DNA from: Streptomyces viridochromogenes DSM 40736
GTDB lineage: Bacteria; Actinomycetota; Actinomycetes; Streptomycetales; Streptomycetaceae
Length of the DNA: 64,000 nt
Assembly: GCF_000158955.1 (NCBI RefSeq)
Contig: NZ_GG657757.1
Location: 2,751,968-2,815,967, forward strand
Reading direction: 5' to 3'
This document shows positions 20,362-30,503 of this stretch, one piece after another. Position 1 is the first letter of the stretch; the number at the start of each line of letters is the position of its first letter. The notes below the pieces were generated by a model that made no database searches, was not told the DNA's origin, and was given only the letters and a program-made list of their open reading frames with translations. A program made the translations under genes and the position numbers.

Positions 20362-21816
20362 ATGGGGATAGTCGCCGGGTTGGACAGTTCACCCGATTTC
20401 ACTCGTATCGTCGTCTGTGACACGGACTCCGGAGCCGTGCTCAGGCAGGGATATGCGCCGCATCCGGTGGAGAGCCCCGAGGGCGGCGGCCGGCCGTCCG
20501 ATGTCGATCCGCAGGCGTGGCTGCTGTCCCTGGGAGAGGCCGCCGGCGGCGGTCTGCTCGAGGGCGTGCAGGCGATCGGCGTGTCGGCGCAGCAGAACGC
20601 CGTCGTGCCGCTGGACGCGCAGGGGAACACCGTGCGTCCGGCGATGGTCGGCGGCGACAAGCGGACGCAGGTCGCGGCGGCCGATCTGGTCGACGCGCTC
20701 GGCGGGCGCGAGGCGTGGGCGCAGGCCGTGGGGTGTGTGCCGCAGGCCGCGCAGCCGGTGACGAAGCTGCGCTGGCTGGCCCGGACCGAGCCCGAGAACG
20801 CGCAGCGCACGGCGATCCTCCTCCAGGCGCACGACTGGCTGGTGTGGCAGTTGCTGGGCCGGCCGGTGCGGAGAACGACCGATCGGGGCGGGGCGTCCGG
20901 CACCGGGTACTGGTCGGCGGCGACCGGCGCCTACCGGCCCGATCTCATCGAGCTGGCGCTCGGGCACCAGGTGATGCTGCCGGAGGTGATCGGCCCGGCG
21001 GACGCGGCCGGTAGGACGCCGGAAGGGCTGCTGATCTCCGTCGGGACCGGCGAGACCATGGCGGCGGCGTTCGGACTGGGCATCGGCCTCGGGGACGCGG
21101 TCGTGTCGCTGGGCGCGTCCGGTTCCGTGATGGCCGTGCACCCCGAGGCGCTCGTCGACGGCTCCGGGATGATCACCGCTCTGGCGGACGCGACCGGCAT
21201 GCACCTGCCCGTCGTCACCACGCTGAACGCCGTACGGACCCTGCGCGGGACCGCCGAGCTGCTGGGGCTGCCCGATCTGGAGAGCCTCTCCGAGCTGGCG
21301 ATGAAGTCGACGCCGGGGTCGCACGGCCTGGTGCTGCTGCCCTATCTGGAGGGTGAGCGGACACCGAACCTGCCGCACACCGCCGGGACCCTGGCGGGGC
21401 TCCGGCGCGAGTCGATGAAGCCGGAGCATCTGGCGCGGGCCGCCTTCGAGGGCATGCTGTGTGGCCTCGCGGACGCGCTGGACGTGCTGCGCGGCCGGGG
21501 TGTGGAGGTGCGGCGGGTGTTCCTGCTGGGGCCGGCCGCCGAACTGCCCGCCGTGCAGGCCGCCGCGCCGTCGCTGTTCGGGACGCAGGTCGTCGTGCCC
21601 CAGCCGGCCGACTACGCGGCGATCGGCGCCGCCCGGCAGGCCGCCTGGGCGCTCGGCGTCTCCCAGGGCACGCTCGACGCGCGGAACCCGCCGGCCTGGC
21701 AGGGGCCGGTCGCGCAGGTGCTGGAGCCCGGGGAGGAGCTGGCCGTGGGGCAGGCGGTGCGCCAGCAGTTCGTGTCGGTGCGGGAGCAGACCCATCCGGG
21801 GGCGCTGCGGCCGTAG
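20362..21816 (+). CDS. FGGY family carbohydrate kinase (xylulokinase-like)
   Basis: A 484-residue sugar kinase that phosphorylates a pentose or related sugar with ATP. Family features are the N-terminal phosphate loop (MGIVAGLDSSPDFTRIVVCD), the substrate-site segment GVSAQQNAVVPLDAQG with PAMVGGDKRT, and LLPYLEGERTPNLPHTAG with the C-terminal ATPase domain. A typical xylulokinase has W.D in the middle of the substrate site; here MVGGD suggests a divergent member, so the exact sugar is not assigned. The ATG at 20362 starts the canonical N-terminus. It is followed by an ABC exporter, probably in a separate transcript. Confidence 0.85.
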   Translation: MGIVAGLDSSPDFTRIVVCDTDSGAVLRQGYAPHPVESPEGGGRPSDVDPQAWLLSLGEAAGGGLLEGVQAIGVSAQQNAVVPLDAQGNTVRPAMVGGDKRTQVAAADLVDALGGREAWAQAVGCVPQAAQPVTKLRWLARTEPENAQRTAILLQAHDWLVWQLLGRPVRRTTDRGGASGTGYWSAATGAYRPDLIELALGHQVMLPEVIGPADAAGRTPEGLLISVGTGETMAAAFGLGIGLGDAVVSLGASGSVMAVHPEALVDGSGMITALADATGMHLPVVTTLNAVRTLRGTAELLGLPDLESLSELAMKSTPGSHGLVLLPYLEGERTPNLPHTAGTLAGLRRESMKPEHLARAAFEGMLCGLADALDVLRGRGVEVRRVFLLGPAAELPAVQAAAPSLFGTQVVVPQPADYAAIGAARQAAWALGVSQGTLDARNPPAWQGPVAQVLEPGEELAVGQAVRQQFVSVREQTHPGALRP

Positions 21817-21957
21817 GCCGGTCGTGGAGATCCGGTGCGTCCCGGGGCGTTGTGACCGCCTGTTGGGTTAATTCGGTTGAGGTAACGCGGGTGGAGTGTC
21901 CGACGATAGGGGCCAGGGGCAACCAACCGCCCCGTCGTCCACTCCGAGAGAAGCAGC

Positions 21958-23691
21958 GTGCTCATACGACTTCTGCGGACCTATCTCAGGCCCTACAAGA
22001 GACCCATCGTCCTGCTGGTGCTGCTGCAGTTCCTGCAGACCTGCGCCACGCTCTATCTGCCGACGCTGAACGCCGACATCATCGACCGGGGTGTCGTGAA
22101 CGGCGACACCGGCTACATCCTCGGCTACGGCGGCCTGATGATCGGCATCTCGCTGGCCCAGGTCGTGTGCAACATCGGTGCCGTGTACTACGGCGCCCGT
22201 ACGGCGTCGGCGGTCGGGAGGGACGTGCGCGCCGCCGTGTTCGACCGGGTGCAGTCGTTCTCCGCGCGTGAGGTCGGTCACTTCGGGGCTCCGTCGCTGA
22301 TCACCCGTACGACGAACGACGTCCAGCAGGTGCAGATGCTGGCGCTGATGACGTTCACGCTGATGGTGTCGGCGCCGATCATGTGCGTGGGCGGCATCGT
22401 GCTGGCGCTCGGTCTGGACGTGCCGCTGTCGGGTGTGCTGGTGGCGGTCGTGCCGGTGCTGGGCATCTGCGTGACGCTGATCGTGCGGCGGCTACGGCCG
22501 CTGTTCCGGGCCATGCAGGAGCGGCTGGACACGGTGAACCGGGTGCTGCGCGAGCAGATCACCGGCAACCGGGTGATCCGTGCCTTCGTCCGGGACGAGT
22601 ACGAGCAGCAGCGCTTCCGCAAGGCCAACACCGACCTCACGGACTTCGCGCTGGGCACCGGCAACCTGCTCGCGCTGATGTTCCCGATCGTCATGACGGT
22701 GGTGAACCTGTCGTCGATCGCCGTGGTGTGGTTCGGTGCGCACCGGATCGACAGCGGCGGGATGCAGATCGGCGACCTGACCGCGTTCCTCGCCTATCTG
22801 ATGCAGATCGTCATGTCCGTGATGATGGCCACCTTCATGTTCATGATGGTGCCGCGCGCGGAGGTGTGCGCCGAGCGCATCCAGGAGGTGCTGGACACCT
22901 CGTCCAGCGTCGTGCCGCCGTCCGCGCCCGTCACGGAGCTGCGCCGGCACGGGCATCTGGAGATCCGCGGGGCGGGCTTCCGCTACCCGGGTGCCGAGGA
23001 GCCGGTGCTGCGGGCCGTGGACCTCGTGGCCCGGCCGGGTGAGACGACCGCCGTCATCGGCTCGACCGGCAGCGGCAAGTCGACGCTGCTGGGGCTGGTC
23101 CCGCGGCTGTTCGACGTGACCGACGGGCAGGTGCTCGTGGACGGTGTCGAGGTGGCGGACATCGATCCGCGGCTGCTCGCGAGGACCGTCGGGCTGGTGC
23201 CGCAGAAGCCGTACCTCTTCGCGGGCACGGTGGCGACCAACCTGCGGTACGGCAACCCGGACGCCACCGACGAGGAGCTGTGGCACGCGCTGGAGGTGGC
23301 GCAGGGCAAGGACTTCGTCGAGCGGCTGGAGGGCGGGCTGGACGCGCCGATCGCGCAGGGCGGTACGAACGTCTCCGGCGGGCAGCGGCAGCGGCTCGCG
23401 ATCGCCCGGACCCTCGTGCAGCGCCCTGAGATCTACCTCTTCGACGACTCCTTCTCCGCGCTCGACTACGCCACGGACGCGGCGCTGCGGGCCGCGCTCG
23501 CGCAGGAGACCTCGGAGGCCACCGTGGTGATCGTCGCCCAGCGGGTGGCGACCATCCGGGACGCCGACCGGATCGTCGTCCTCGACGAGGGCCGGGTCGT
23601 CGGCACCGGACGGCACCACGAGCTGATGGCGGACAACGAGACCTACCGGGAGATCGTGCTCTCCCAGCTCACGGAAGCGGAGGCTGCCTGA
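21958..23691 (+). CDS. ABC exporter half-transporter 1 (fused TMD-NBD)
   Basis: A 577-residue type IV exporter subunit. The six-helix membrane domain spans residues about 10-320 (segments such as IVLLVLLQFLQTCATLY and GVLVAVVPVLGICVTLIV). The ATPase domain has Walker A STGSGKST (around 367), Q-loop VGLVPQKPYLF, signature NVSGGQRQR (around 470) and switch His region IVAQRVATI. The D after Walker B (LFDDSFSAL) replaces the catalytic Glu, so this is the degenerate-site half of a heterodimer. GTG start after GAGAGAAG. Its stop overlaps the next gene start by one base. It works with the next protein in multidrug or lipid export. Confidence 0.92.
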   Translation: MLIRLLRTYLRPYKRPIVLLVLLQFLQTCATLYLPTLNADIIDRGVVNGDTGYILGYGGLMIGISLAQVVCNIGAVYYGARTASAVGRDVRAAVFDRVQSFSAREVGHFGAPSLITRTTNDVQQVQMLALMTFTLMVSAPIMCVGGIVLALGLDVPLSGVLVAVVPVLGICVTLIVRRLRPLFRAMQERLDTVNRVLREQITGNRVIRAFVRDEYEQQRFRKANTDLTDFALGTGNLLALMFPIVMTVVNLSSIAVVWFGAHRIDSGGMQIGDLTAFLAYLMQIVMSVMMATFMFMMVPRAEVCAERIQEVLDTSSSVVPPSAPVTELRRHGHLEIRGAGFRYPGAEEPVLRAVDLVARPGETTAVIGSTGSGKSTLLGLVPRLFDVTDGQVLVDGVEVADIDPRLLARTVGLVPQKPYLFAGTVATNLRYGNPDATDEELWHALEVAQGKDFVERLEGGLDAPIAQGGTNVSGGQRQRLAIARTLVQRPEIYLFDDSFSALDYATDAALRAALAQETSEATVVIVAQRVATIRDADRIVVLDEGRVVGTGRHHELMADNETYREIVLSQLTEAEAA

Positions 23692-25619
23692 TGGCCGGTC
23701 CGATGGGGCGGATGATGGCCGGGGGCGGCCCCGACCAGCGCTCGCTGGACTTCAAGGGGTCCGGCAAACGGCTCGTCGCACAGTTCCGGCCGGAGCGGCT
23801 GACCATCTACGTGCTGCTGCTGTGCGTGGTGCTGAGCGTCGGCCTGAGCGTCGTCGGGCCGAAGATCCTCGGGAAGGCGACCGACCTGGTCTTCGCGGGG
23901 ATCGTCGGGCGGGGCATGCCGGAGGGGGCGAGCAAGGAGCAGGTCCTCGACTCCATGCGGCAGCGCGGGGACGGTGACGTCGCCGACATGCTGCGCAGCA
24001 CCGACTTCACCCCGGGCGAGGGCATCGACTTCACCGCCGTCGGGCATGTGCTGCTGCTCGCGCTGGGCGTGTTCACGGTGGCCGGGCTCCTGATGGCCGT
24101 GGCGACGCGCCTGGTGAACCGGGCCGTGAACCGGACCATGTTCCGGATGCGCGAGGACGTGCAGACGAAGCTGTCGCGGCTGCCGCTGTCGTACTTCGAC
24201 AAGCGCCAGCGCGGTGAGGTGCTGTCGCGCGCCACCAACGACATCGACAACATCGGGCAGACGCTCCAGCAGTCGATGGGGCAGCTCATCAACTCGGTGC
24301 TGACCATCATCGGTGTCCTCGCGATGATGTTCTGGGTCTCCTGGATCCTCGCGCTGGTCGCGCTGGTGACCGTGCCGCTGTCGTTCGTCGTCGCCACGCG
24401 CGTGGGCAAGCGGTCGCAACCGCACTTCGTGCAGCAGTGGCGTACGACGGGCAAGCTCAACGCGCACATCGAGGAGATGTACACCGGGCACACCCTGGTG
24501 AAGGTGTTCGGGCGGCAGGAGGAGTCAGCGCAGCAGTTCGCCGAGCAGAACGAGGCGCTGTACGAGGCCGGGTTCAAGGCGCAGTTCAACAGCGGGGTCA
24601 TGCAGCCGCTGATGATGTTCGTGTCGAACCTGAACTACGTGCTGGTGGCGGTCGTCGGCGGGCTGCGGGTCGCCTCCGGCTCGCTGTCCATCGGCGATGT
24701 GCAGGCCTTCATCCAGTACTCACGGCAGTTCTCCATGCCGCTGACGCAGGTCGCGTCCATGGCGAACCTGGTGCAGTCGGGTGTCGCCTCGGCGGAGCGG
24801 GTCTTCGAGCTGCTGGACGCGGAGGAGCAGGGGGCCGATCCGGTGCCGGGCGTGCGACCCGAGGAGCTGCGCGGGCAGGTGGCGCTGGAGAACGTCTCGT
24901 TCCGGTACGACCCCGACAAGCCGCTGATCGAGGACCTGTCGCTGAAGGTCGAGCCCGGGCACACGGTCGCCATCGTCGGCCCGACGGGCGCGGGCAAGAC
25001 GACGCTCGTCAACCTGCTGATGCGGTTCTACGACGTCACCGGCGGGCGTATCACCCTCGACGGGGTCGACATCGCACGGATGTCCCGGGACGAACTGCGC
25101 GCCGGGATCGGCATGGTGCTGCAGGACACGTGGCTGTTCGGCGGGACGATCGCGGAGAACATCGCGTACGGGGCGTCCCGTGAGGTGACCCGGGGCGAGA
25201 TCGAGGAGGCGGCCCGGGCGGCGCACGCGGACCGGTTCGTGCGGACGCTGCCGGACGGGTACGACACGGTGATCGACGACGAGGGGACGGGGGTCAGCGC
25301 GGGTGAGAAGCAGCTGATCACGATCGCCCGGGCGTTTCTGTCGGACCCGGTGATCCTGGTGCTGGACGAGGCGACGAGTTCGGTCGACACCCGTACCGAG
25401 GTGCTCATCCAGAAGGCCATGGCGAAGCTCGCGCACGGGCGTACGTCGTTCGTCATCGCGCACCGGCTGTCGACGATCCGGGACGCGGACGCGATTCTGG
25501 TGATGGAGAACGGGGCGATCGTGGAGCAGGGGGCGCACGAGGAGCTGTTGGCGGCGGATGGCGCTTACGCGCGGCTGTACAAGGCGCAGTTCGCGCAGGC
25601 GGTGGCGGAAGTGGACTGA
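23691..25619 (+). CDS. ABC exporter half-transporter 2 (fused TMD-NBD)
   Basis: A 642-residue partner of the preceding exporter. It begins with a Gly/Met-rich tail, then six membrane helices (about 40-370, for example LTIYVLLLCVVLSVGLSVVG). The NBD has Walker A GPTGAGKTT (around 431), Q-loop MVLQDTWLFGG, signature GVSAGEKQL (around 540) and Walker B VLDEATSSVDTR with a catalytic Glu. The signature is slightly non-canonical (SAGEK), a known feature of this exporter type, so two unlike ATP sites form. The substrate is unknown. The gene ends before a bidirectional hairpin. Confidence 0.92.
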   Translation: MAGPMGRMMAGGGPDQRSLDFKGSGKRLVAQFRPERLTIYVLLLCVVLSVGLSVVGPKILGKATDLVFAGIVGRGMPEGASKEQVLDSMRQRGDGDVADMLRSTDFTPGEGIDFTAVGHVLLLALGVFTVAGLLMAVATRLVNRAVNRTMFRMREDVQTKLSRLPLSYFDKRQRGEVLSRATNDIDNIGQTLQQSMGQLINSVLTIIGVLAMMFWVSWILALVALVTVPLSFVVATRVGKRSQPHFVQQWRTTGKLNAHIEEMYTGHTLVKVFGRQEESAQQFAEQNEALYEAGFKAQFNSGVMQPLMMFVSNLNYVLVAVVGGLRVASGSLSIGDVQAFIQYSRQFSMPLTQVASMANLVQSGVASAERVFELLDAEEQGADPVPGVRPEELRGQVALENVSFRYDPDKPLIEDLSLKVEPGHTVAIVGPTGAGKTTLVNLLMRFYDVTGGRITLDGVDIARMSRDELRAGIGMVLQDTWLFGGTIAENIAYGASREVTRGEIEEAARAAHADRFVRTLPDGYDTVIDDEGTGVSAGEKQLITIARAFLSDPVILVLDEATSSVDTRTEVLIQKAMAKLAHGRTSFVIAHRLSTIRDADAILVMENGAIVEQGAHEELLAADGAYARLYKAQFAQAVAEVD

Positions 25620-25680
25620 GTCGCGTCCGGGGGATGCCTCGGGCTGTCGCGGGGCGGCTGCGGGCCGGTGGGGGCCGGTC

Positions 25681-25746
25681 GCGCAGTTCCCCGCGCCCCT
25701 TGAGGACGTGCAGCCGGCGCGCCTTCAGGGGCGCGGGGAACTGCGC
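25681..25746. terminator. Bidirectional terminator (20-bp perfect stem)
   Basis: GCGCAGTTCCCCGCGCCCCT (25681-25700) is perfectly inverted at 25727-25746 with a 26-nt loop. It lies between the rightward exporter and the leftward hrdA and can stop both. This AGTTCCCCGCGCCCCT arm is a recurrent Streptomyces intergenic element, and the hairpin at 20201-20236 shares its GGGGCGCGGGG core. Confidence 0.75.
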
Positions 25747-25776
25747 GAATCACCCCCACCGGCCCGCACACGGCAA

Positions 25777-27120
25777 TCAGTCCAGATAACCCCTCAGCTG
25801 GTCCGCGAAGGCGTGGTCGCGGAGTTTGTTCAGGGTCTTCGACTCGATCTGACGGATGCGTTCCCTCGTCACGCCGAAGATCCTGCCGATCTCCTCCAGC
25901 GTGCGGGGGCGGCCGTCCGCCAGTCCGTAGCGGAGTTGGACCACCTTGCGCTCCCGCTCCCCCAGGGTCGACAGGACCGCCTCCAGGTGCTCCCTGAGCA
26001 GCAGGAACGCCGCCGACTCGACGGGGCTCGCGGCGTCGCCGTCCTCGATCAGGTCGCCCAGCGCGACATCGTCCTCCTCGCCGACGGGTGCGTGCAGCGA
26101 CACCGGCTCCTGGGCGAGCCGCAGCACCTCGCCGACCCGCTCCGGGGGCAGTTCCAGGTGCGCGGCGACCTCCTCGGGCGTCGGTTCGTAGCCCCGTTCC
26201 TGGAGCATGCGGCGCTGGACACGGACGACGCGGTTGATGAGCTCCACGACGTGGACCGGGACCCGGATGGTGCGGGCCTGGTCGGCCAGGGCGCGGGACA
26301 TGGCCTGGCGGATCCACCAGGTGGCGTAGGTGGAGAACTTGTAGCCGCGGGCGTAGTCGAACTTCTCGACGGCCCGGATGAGTCCGAGGTTGCCCTCCTG
26401 GACGAGGTCGAGCATGGTCAGCCCGCGGCCCACGTAGCGCTTGGCGACGGAGACGACGAGCCGCAGGTTGGCCTCGATGAGCCGGCGTTTGGCCATCCGG
26501 CCCATGACGACGAGCCGGTCGAGGTCCACCGCCAACTGGCTGTCCAGGTCGGGGGCGAGCCGCAGTTTCTCCTCGGCGAACAGGCCGGCCTCGACACGGC
26601 GGGCGAGTTCGACCTCCTCGGCGGCGGTCAGCAGGGGGACGCGGCCGATCTCCCGCAGGTACTGGCGGAAGAGGTCCGAGGAGGGGCCGCTGGTGTCGGG
26701 GCGGGCCGGTGGGGGTTCGACGGCCTCGGGGGCTTCGGCCGTCTCGACGGTCCCGGCGGGCGGCTCCTGCGGCTCCGGTTCCGCCTCCCCTTCCGTCTCG
26801 GGGTGGAGCACGGCGCGGCTCTGGGCCGGGACGGCCGAGAGGACGTCGGCCTCCGGGTCCGGCGCGGGGTCGCCGGCGCCGGCGCCGGCGGCAGCACTGA
26901 CGGCGGTCTGGGTGAGGGTCTGGGTCTGCACGGGGGCGACCTCCAGGATGATCGCTGCCATGGGGGGCGGCAGCGGTACTTCGGGAGCGGAGTCGGCGGC
27001 CTCGCCGCTGTCCGTCCCGTACGCGATGAACGGAACCGCGGGGGTGTGGGACCCGCCGGTGACGGATCGGCCGCGCTCCGAGGACTCAGGCACCGCAACC
27101 CAGTGTGGGGGAAGACACAC
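25777..27120 (-). CDS. hrdA: RNA polymerase sigma-70 family factor, HrdA-like
   Basis: A group 1/2 sigma factor of up to 447 residues. A long Pro/Glu/Ala-rich N-terminal stretch (about 1-135) precedes region 1.2 ([16 protein letters not shown]), the region 2 core ([19 protein letters not shown], then [15 protein letters not shown]), region 3 ([16 protein letters not shown]) and region 4 ([20 protein letters not shown]). All promoter-contact regions are intact. Its place directly downstream of dnaG fits HrdA of Streptomyces rather than the principal HrdB. The start is uncertain: the GTG at 27120 has a GGGGGA site close by, and shorter starts are possible in the low-complexity region. Confidence 0.88.
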   Translation of the reverse strand: MCLPPHWVAVPESSERGRSVTGGSHTPAVPFIAYGTDSGEAADSAPEVPLPPPMAAIILEVAPVQTQTLTQTAVSAAAGAGAGDPAPDPEADVLSAVPAQSRAVLHPETEGEAEPEPQEPPAGTVETAEAPEAVEPPPARPDTSGPSSDLFRQYLREIGRVPLLTAAEEVELARRVEAGLFAEEKLRLAPDLDSQLAVDLDRLVVMGRMAKRRLIEANLRLVVSVAKRYVGRGLTMLDLVQEGNLGLIRAVEKFDYARGYKFSTYATWWIRQAMSRALADQARTIRVPVHVVELINRVVRVQRRMLQERGYEPTPEEVAAHLELPPERVGEVLRLAQEPVSLHAPVGEEDDVALGDLIEDGDAASPVESAAFLLLREHLEAVLSTLGERERKVVQLRYGLADGRPRTLEEIGRIFGVTRERIRQIESKTLNKLRDHAFADQLRGYLD

Positions 27121-27180
27121 AGTCCCCCACGAGGGGCGTGCGATGACTTTTTGCGTCCGGCCCGTGACCGCGCGGTGACG

Positions 27181-29097
27181 TCAGAGCGCGGCGGCGCCCT
27201 GCACCCGGAGGGTCTGGTCGTACTGCTGGAGGACCCAGAGTTCGTTCTGCACGGCGGCCAGCTGGGCCGGGTCGCCGTGGGTGCCGAGGCGGGTGAGCTG
27301 GCTCTGGATGTCGCGGATGCGGCGCTCGACGGCGCGGCGGCGGACGGTGACCAACTGGGCGCCCGCGTAGACCTCGTCGACGCCCTTGGTGCCCTTGTGC
27401 AGCAGGATCGCCTCGACGGCCAGTTCCGTGACCATCGCGCGGACCGCGTCGTCGGGGGCGGCCTCGCGGACCTTGACCAGGTAGCCCTGGGGGTCCTCGA
27501 CGCCCGGTTCGGAGCCCCCCGCGTCGAGGATGGCCTGGCGTACGGCGGCGTAGGGCGGGGCGGTGAACTCGTCGATGCCGTACGCGTCGAAGGCCGGAGA
27601 GACCAGCTCGGGGCGCTGGAGGGCGAGTTTGAGGAGTTCGCGTTCGGTGGCGTAGACGGGGTTGCGGAGGTTGAGGGCCGGGCCGCGGGGGGCGGCGGAC
27701 GGCTGGGCGTACTGCTGTGCGGCGTGCTGGTGCCGGTCCGGGGCCGGGCCCTTGCCGCCGCGTTCACGGGCCCAGCGGGCCAGCTGGGCCACGCGCTTGA
27801 CCACGAACTGGGTGTCGAGGATGCCGAGCATGCCGGCGAGCTGGACGGCGACCTCGTGCTGGGCGCCGCTGTTCTTGATGCGGGCGACGACGGGGGCCGC
27901 CTCGTCCAGGGCGGCGGCGCGGCCCGCGGGGGTGTCGAGGTCGTAGCGGCCGACGATCTGGCGGAGGGCGAACTCGAAGAGCGGGGTGCGGGGTTCGACC
28001 AGGTCGGCCACCGCTTCGTCGCCCTTGGCGAGGCGCAGGTCGCAGGGGTCCATGCCGTCGGGGGCGATGGCGATGTAGGTCTCGGCGGCGAACTTCTGGT
28101 CGTCCTCGAAGGCGCGCAGGGCCGCCTTCTGGCCGGCCGCGTCGCCGTCGAAGGTGAAGATGACGCGGGCCGAGCCGTTGTCCATCAGCAGCCGCCTGAG
28201 GATCTTGATGTGCTCGCCGCCGAAGGCGGTGCCGCAGGTGGCGATGGCGGTGGTGACCCCGGCGAGGTGGCAGGCCATGACGTCCGTGTAGCCCTCGACG
28301 ACGACCGCGCGGGACGCCTTGGCGATGTCCTTCTTCGCCAGGTCGATGCCGTAGAGGACCTGGGACTTCTTGTAGATCGCCGTGTCGGGGGTGTTGAGGT
28401 ACTTGGGGCCGTTGTCCGCCTCGTACAGCTTGCGGGCGCCGAAGCCGACGACGTCGCCGCCGATGTCGCGGATGGGCCACATCAGACGGCCCCGGAAGCG
28501 GTCGATGGGGCCGCGGCGGCCTTCCTGGGAGAGGCCGGAGAGGAGGAGCTCCTTGTCGGTGAAGCCCTTGCCGCGCAGATAGCGTGTGAGGTGGTCCCAG
28601 CCCTGGGGGCTGTAGCCGACACCGAAGTGGACGGCGGCGGCCTGGTCGAAACCGCGCTCGGCGAGGAAGACCCGGCCGGTGTCGGCCTCGGGGGACATGG
28701 CGAGCTGTTCCGCGTACCACTCCGCGGCGATCTTGTGGGCCTCGACCAGGCGGATCCGTTCGCCGCGCTGGTGGGAGGGGTTGTAGCCGCCCTCCTCGTA
28801 GCGCAGGGTGATGCCCGCCTGGCCGGCCAGGCGCTCGACCGCCTCCGAGAAGGAGAGGTGGTCGATCTTCATCACGAACGTGAGGGTGTCGCCGCCCTCC
28901 TGGCAGCCGAAGCAGTGGAACAGGCCCTTGCTGGGGCTGACCTGGAAGGAGGGCGACTTCTCGTCGTGGAACGGGCAGAGACCCTTGAGGTTGCCGCCGC
29001 CCGCGTTGCGCAGCTGGAGGTACTCGGACACCACGGCGTCGATCGGGACCGCGTCCCGTACCGCCTTCACGTCCTCGTCGTTGATCCGTCCTGCCAC
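27181..29097 (-). CDS. dnaG: DNA primase
   Basis: A 638-residue DnaG that makes RNA primers at the replication fork. The N-terminal zinc-binding domain is intact (CPFHDEKSPSF, then FHCFGCQEGGD). The TOPRIM core shows VVVEGYTDVMACHLAG (around 265) and the acidic FTFDGDAAGQKAA (around 310). The C-terminal DnaB-interacting region follows a less conserved linker near residue 440. Length is normal. The start codon is GTG. It lies between the FAD reductase and hrdA on the same strand with short gaps, so an operon is likely. Confidence 0.96.
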   Translation of the reverse strand: MAGRINDEDVKAVRDAVPIDAVVSEYLQLRNAGGGNLKGLCPFHDEKSPSFQVSPSKGLFHCFGCQEGGDTLTFVMKIDHLSFSEAVERLAGQAGITLRYEEGGYNPSHQRGERIRLVEAHKIAAEWYAEQLAMSPEADTGRVFLAERGFDQAAAVHFGVGYSPQGWDHLTRYLRGKGFTDKELLLSGLSQEGRRGPIDRFRGRLMWPIRDIGGDVVGFGARKLYEADNGPKYLNTPDTAIYKKSQVLYGIDLAKKDIAKASRAVVVEGYTDVMACHLAGVTTAIATCGTAFGGEHIKILRRLLMDNGSARVIFTFDGDAAGQKAALRAFEDDQKFAAETYIAIAPDGMDPCDLRLAKGDEAVADLVEPRTPLFEFALRQIVGRYDLDTPAGRAAALDEAAPVVARIKNSGAQHEVAVQLAGMLGILDTQFVVKRVAQLARWARERGGKGPAPDRHQHAAQQYAQPSAAPRGPALNLRNPVYATERELLKLALQRPELVSPAFDAYGIDEFTAPPYAAVRQAILDAGGSEPGVEDPQGYLVKVREAAPDDAVRAMVTELAVEAILLHKGTKGVDEVYAGAQLVTVRRRAVERRIRDIQSQLTRLGTHGDPAQLAAVQNELWVLQQYDQTLRVQGAAAL

Positions 29098-29144
29098 GCG
29101 TGAATTCTACGGTGGCCCGCCGACAGTCCTGACAGCCCTGACGG

Positions 29145-30410
29145 CTACGAGGCGAGACTCTCCAGCGGCACGTGCGGGTCCGCCAGCGACTCGGTGTTCA
29201 CCCGGGCCCGGGAACGGACCAGGTGCTGGATCTTGTCCGTGACATCCCACACGTTCACGTTCATGCCGGCCAGCACCCGGCCGTCCTTCACCCAGAACGC
29301 GATGAACTCGCGCTTGCCGGCGTCCCCGCGGATCACCACCTGGTCGTAGGTGCCCGCCGGTGCCCAGCCGGAGTACTCCATGCCCAGGTCGTACTGGTCG
29401 GAGAAGAAGTAGGGCACCCGGTCGTAGGTCACGTCGTGGTCCAGCATGGCGCGCGCGGCGGCCGGTCCGCCGTTCAGCGCGTTGGCCCAGTGCTCCACCC
29501 GCAGGCTCGTGTCGAAGAGGGCGTGGGGGAAGGAGGCCACGTCTCCGGCCGCGTAGATGTCGGGGTCGGAGGTGCGCAGCCGCTCGTCGACCACGACGCC
29601 ACCGCCCTGCGCCCGGTCGGCGATCTCCAGCCCGGCCGCCTCCGCGAGAGCGACCCGCGGGGCCGCGCCGATCGCGGCCAGGACGTCGTGCGCCGGGTGC
29701 TCCTCGCCGTCGTCGGTGCGGGCCGCGAGGACCATGCCGTCCTGGCCGACGATCTCCGTCAGCCGCCTGCCGAAGTGGAAACGCACGCCGTGCTCACGGT
29801 GCATCTCGGCGAAGAGCCCGCCGAGCTCCGGGCCCAGCACGCCGTGCAGCGGGGTCGGCCCGTGCTCGACGACGGTGACCTCCGCGCCGTACTCGCGGGC
29901 CGCCGCCGCGACCTCCAGGCCGATCCAGCCGGCTCCGGCGATGACCAGGTGGCCGTTGTCCCGGCCGAGGTTGGTCAGGACGTGTTTGAGGCGCTCGGCG
30001 TGGGCGAGGCGGCGCAGGTGGTGCACGCCGGCCAGGTCCGTACCCGGGATGTCCAGGCGGCGGGGCTCGGCGCCGGTGGCCAGGAGCAGCTTGTCGTAGC
30101 GGGCGACGGTGCCGTCCTCGCCGAAGCGGACCGTCTTCGCCGTGCGGTCGATCGCGTCGACGGTCTGGCCGAGGTGGAGCTCGATGTCGTTGGCCGCGTA
30201 CCAGGCGGCCTCGTGCACGAAGACGCTGTCGCGCTCCTCCTTGCCGAGGAGGTAGCCCTTGGACAGCGGCGGGCGCTCGTAGGGGTGGTCACGTTCGTCG
30301 CAGATCAGTATCACGCGGCCGGTGAAGCCCTCCGCGCGGAGCGTCTCGGCCGCCTTGGCGCCCGCCAGTCCGCCTCCGACGATGACGAATGTCTGATCCG
30401 CGTCGACCAC
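29145..30410 (-). CDS. FAD-dependent NAD(P)H:ferredoxin/putidaredoxin-type reductase
   Basis: A 421-residue flavoprotein of the rubredoxin/ferredoxin reductase family. The FAD site is FVIVGGGLAGAKAAETLR (residues about 8-25), the NAD(P)H site HLVIAGAGWIGLEVAAAA (around 150) and the second FAD motif DIYAAGDVA (around 280). The C-terminal reductase domain follows (VEHWANALNGG onward). It passes electrons from NAD(P)H to a ferredoxin, perhaps for a cytochrome P450; no ferredoxin gene is adjacent. GTG start after AGGAGGCACCAA. Confidence 0.9.
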   Translation of the reverse strand: MVDADQTFVIVGGGLAGAKAAETLRAEGFTGRVILICDERDHPYERPPLSKGYLLGKEERDSVFVHEAAWYAANDIELHLGQTVDAIDRTAKTVRFGEDGTVARYDKLLLATGAEPRRLDIPGTDLAGVHHLRRLAHAERLKHVLTNLGRDNGHLVIAGAGWIGLEVAAAAREYGAEVTVVEHGPTPLHGVLGPELGGLFAEMHREHGVRFHFGRRLTEIVGQDGMVLAARTDDGEEHPAHDVLAAIGAAPRVALAEAAGLEIADRAQGGGVVVDERLRTSDPDIYAAGDVASFPHALFDTSLRVEHWANALNGGPAAARAMLDHDVTYDRVPYFFSDQYDLGMEYSGWAPAGTYDQVVIRGDAGKREFIAFWVKDGRVLAGMNVNVWDVTDKIQHLVRSRARVNTESLADPHVPLESLAS

Positions 30411-30503
30411 TTGGTGCCTCCTCGTAATGATGTCGCCACTTGCGAGCGTCCCGCACGGAGCGTGATGCGGGAAGAGGGAGTGACCCGATCAGGCCACGGA
30501 GGG

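Noticed and set aside
25558..29103. Plus-strand open frame of 1181 codons over hrdA and dnaG
   Set aside because: It is the antisense shadow of two unmistakable genes, a common effect of high GC.
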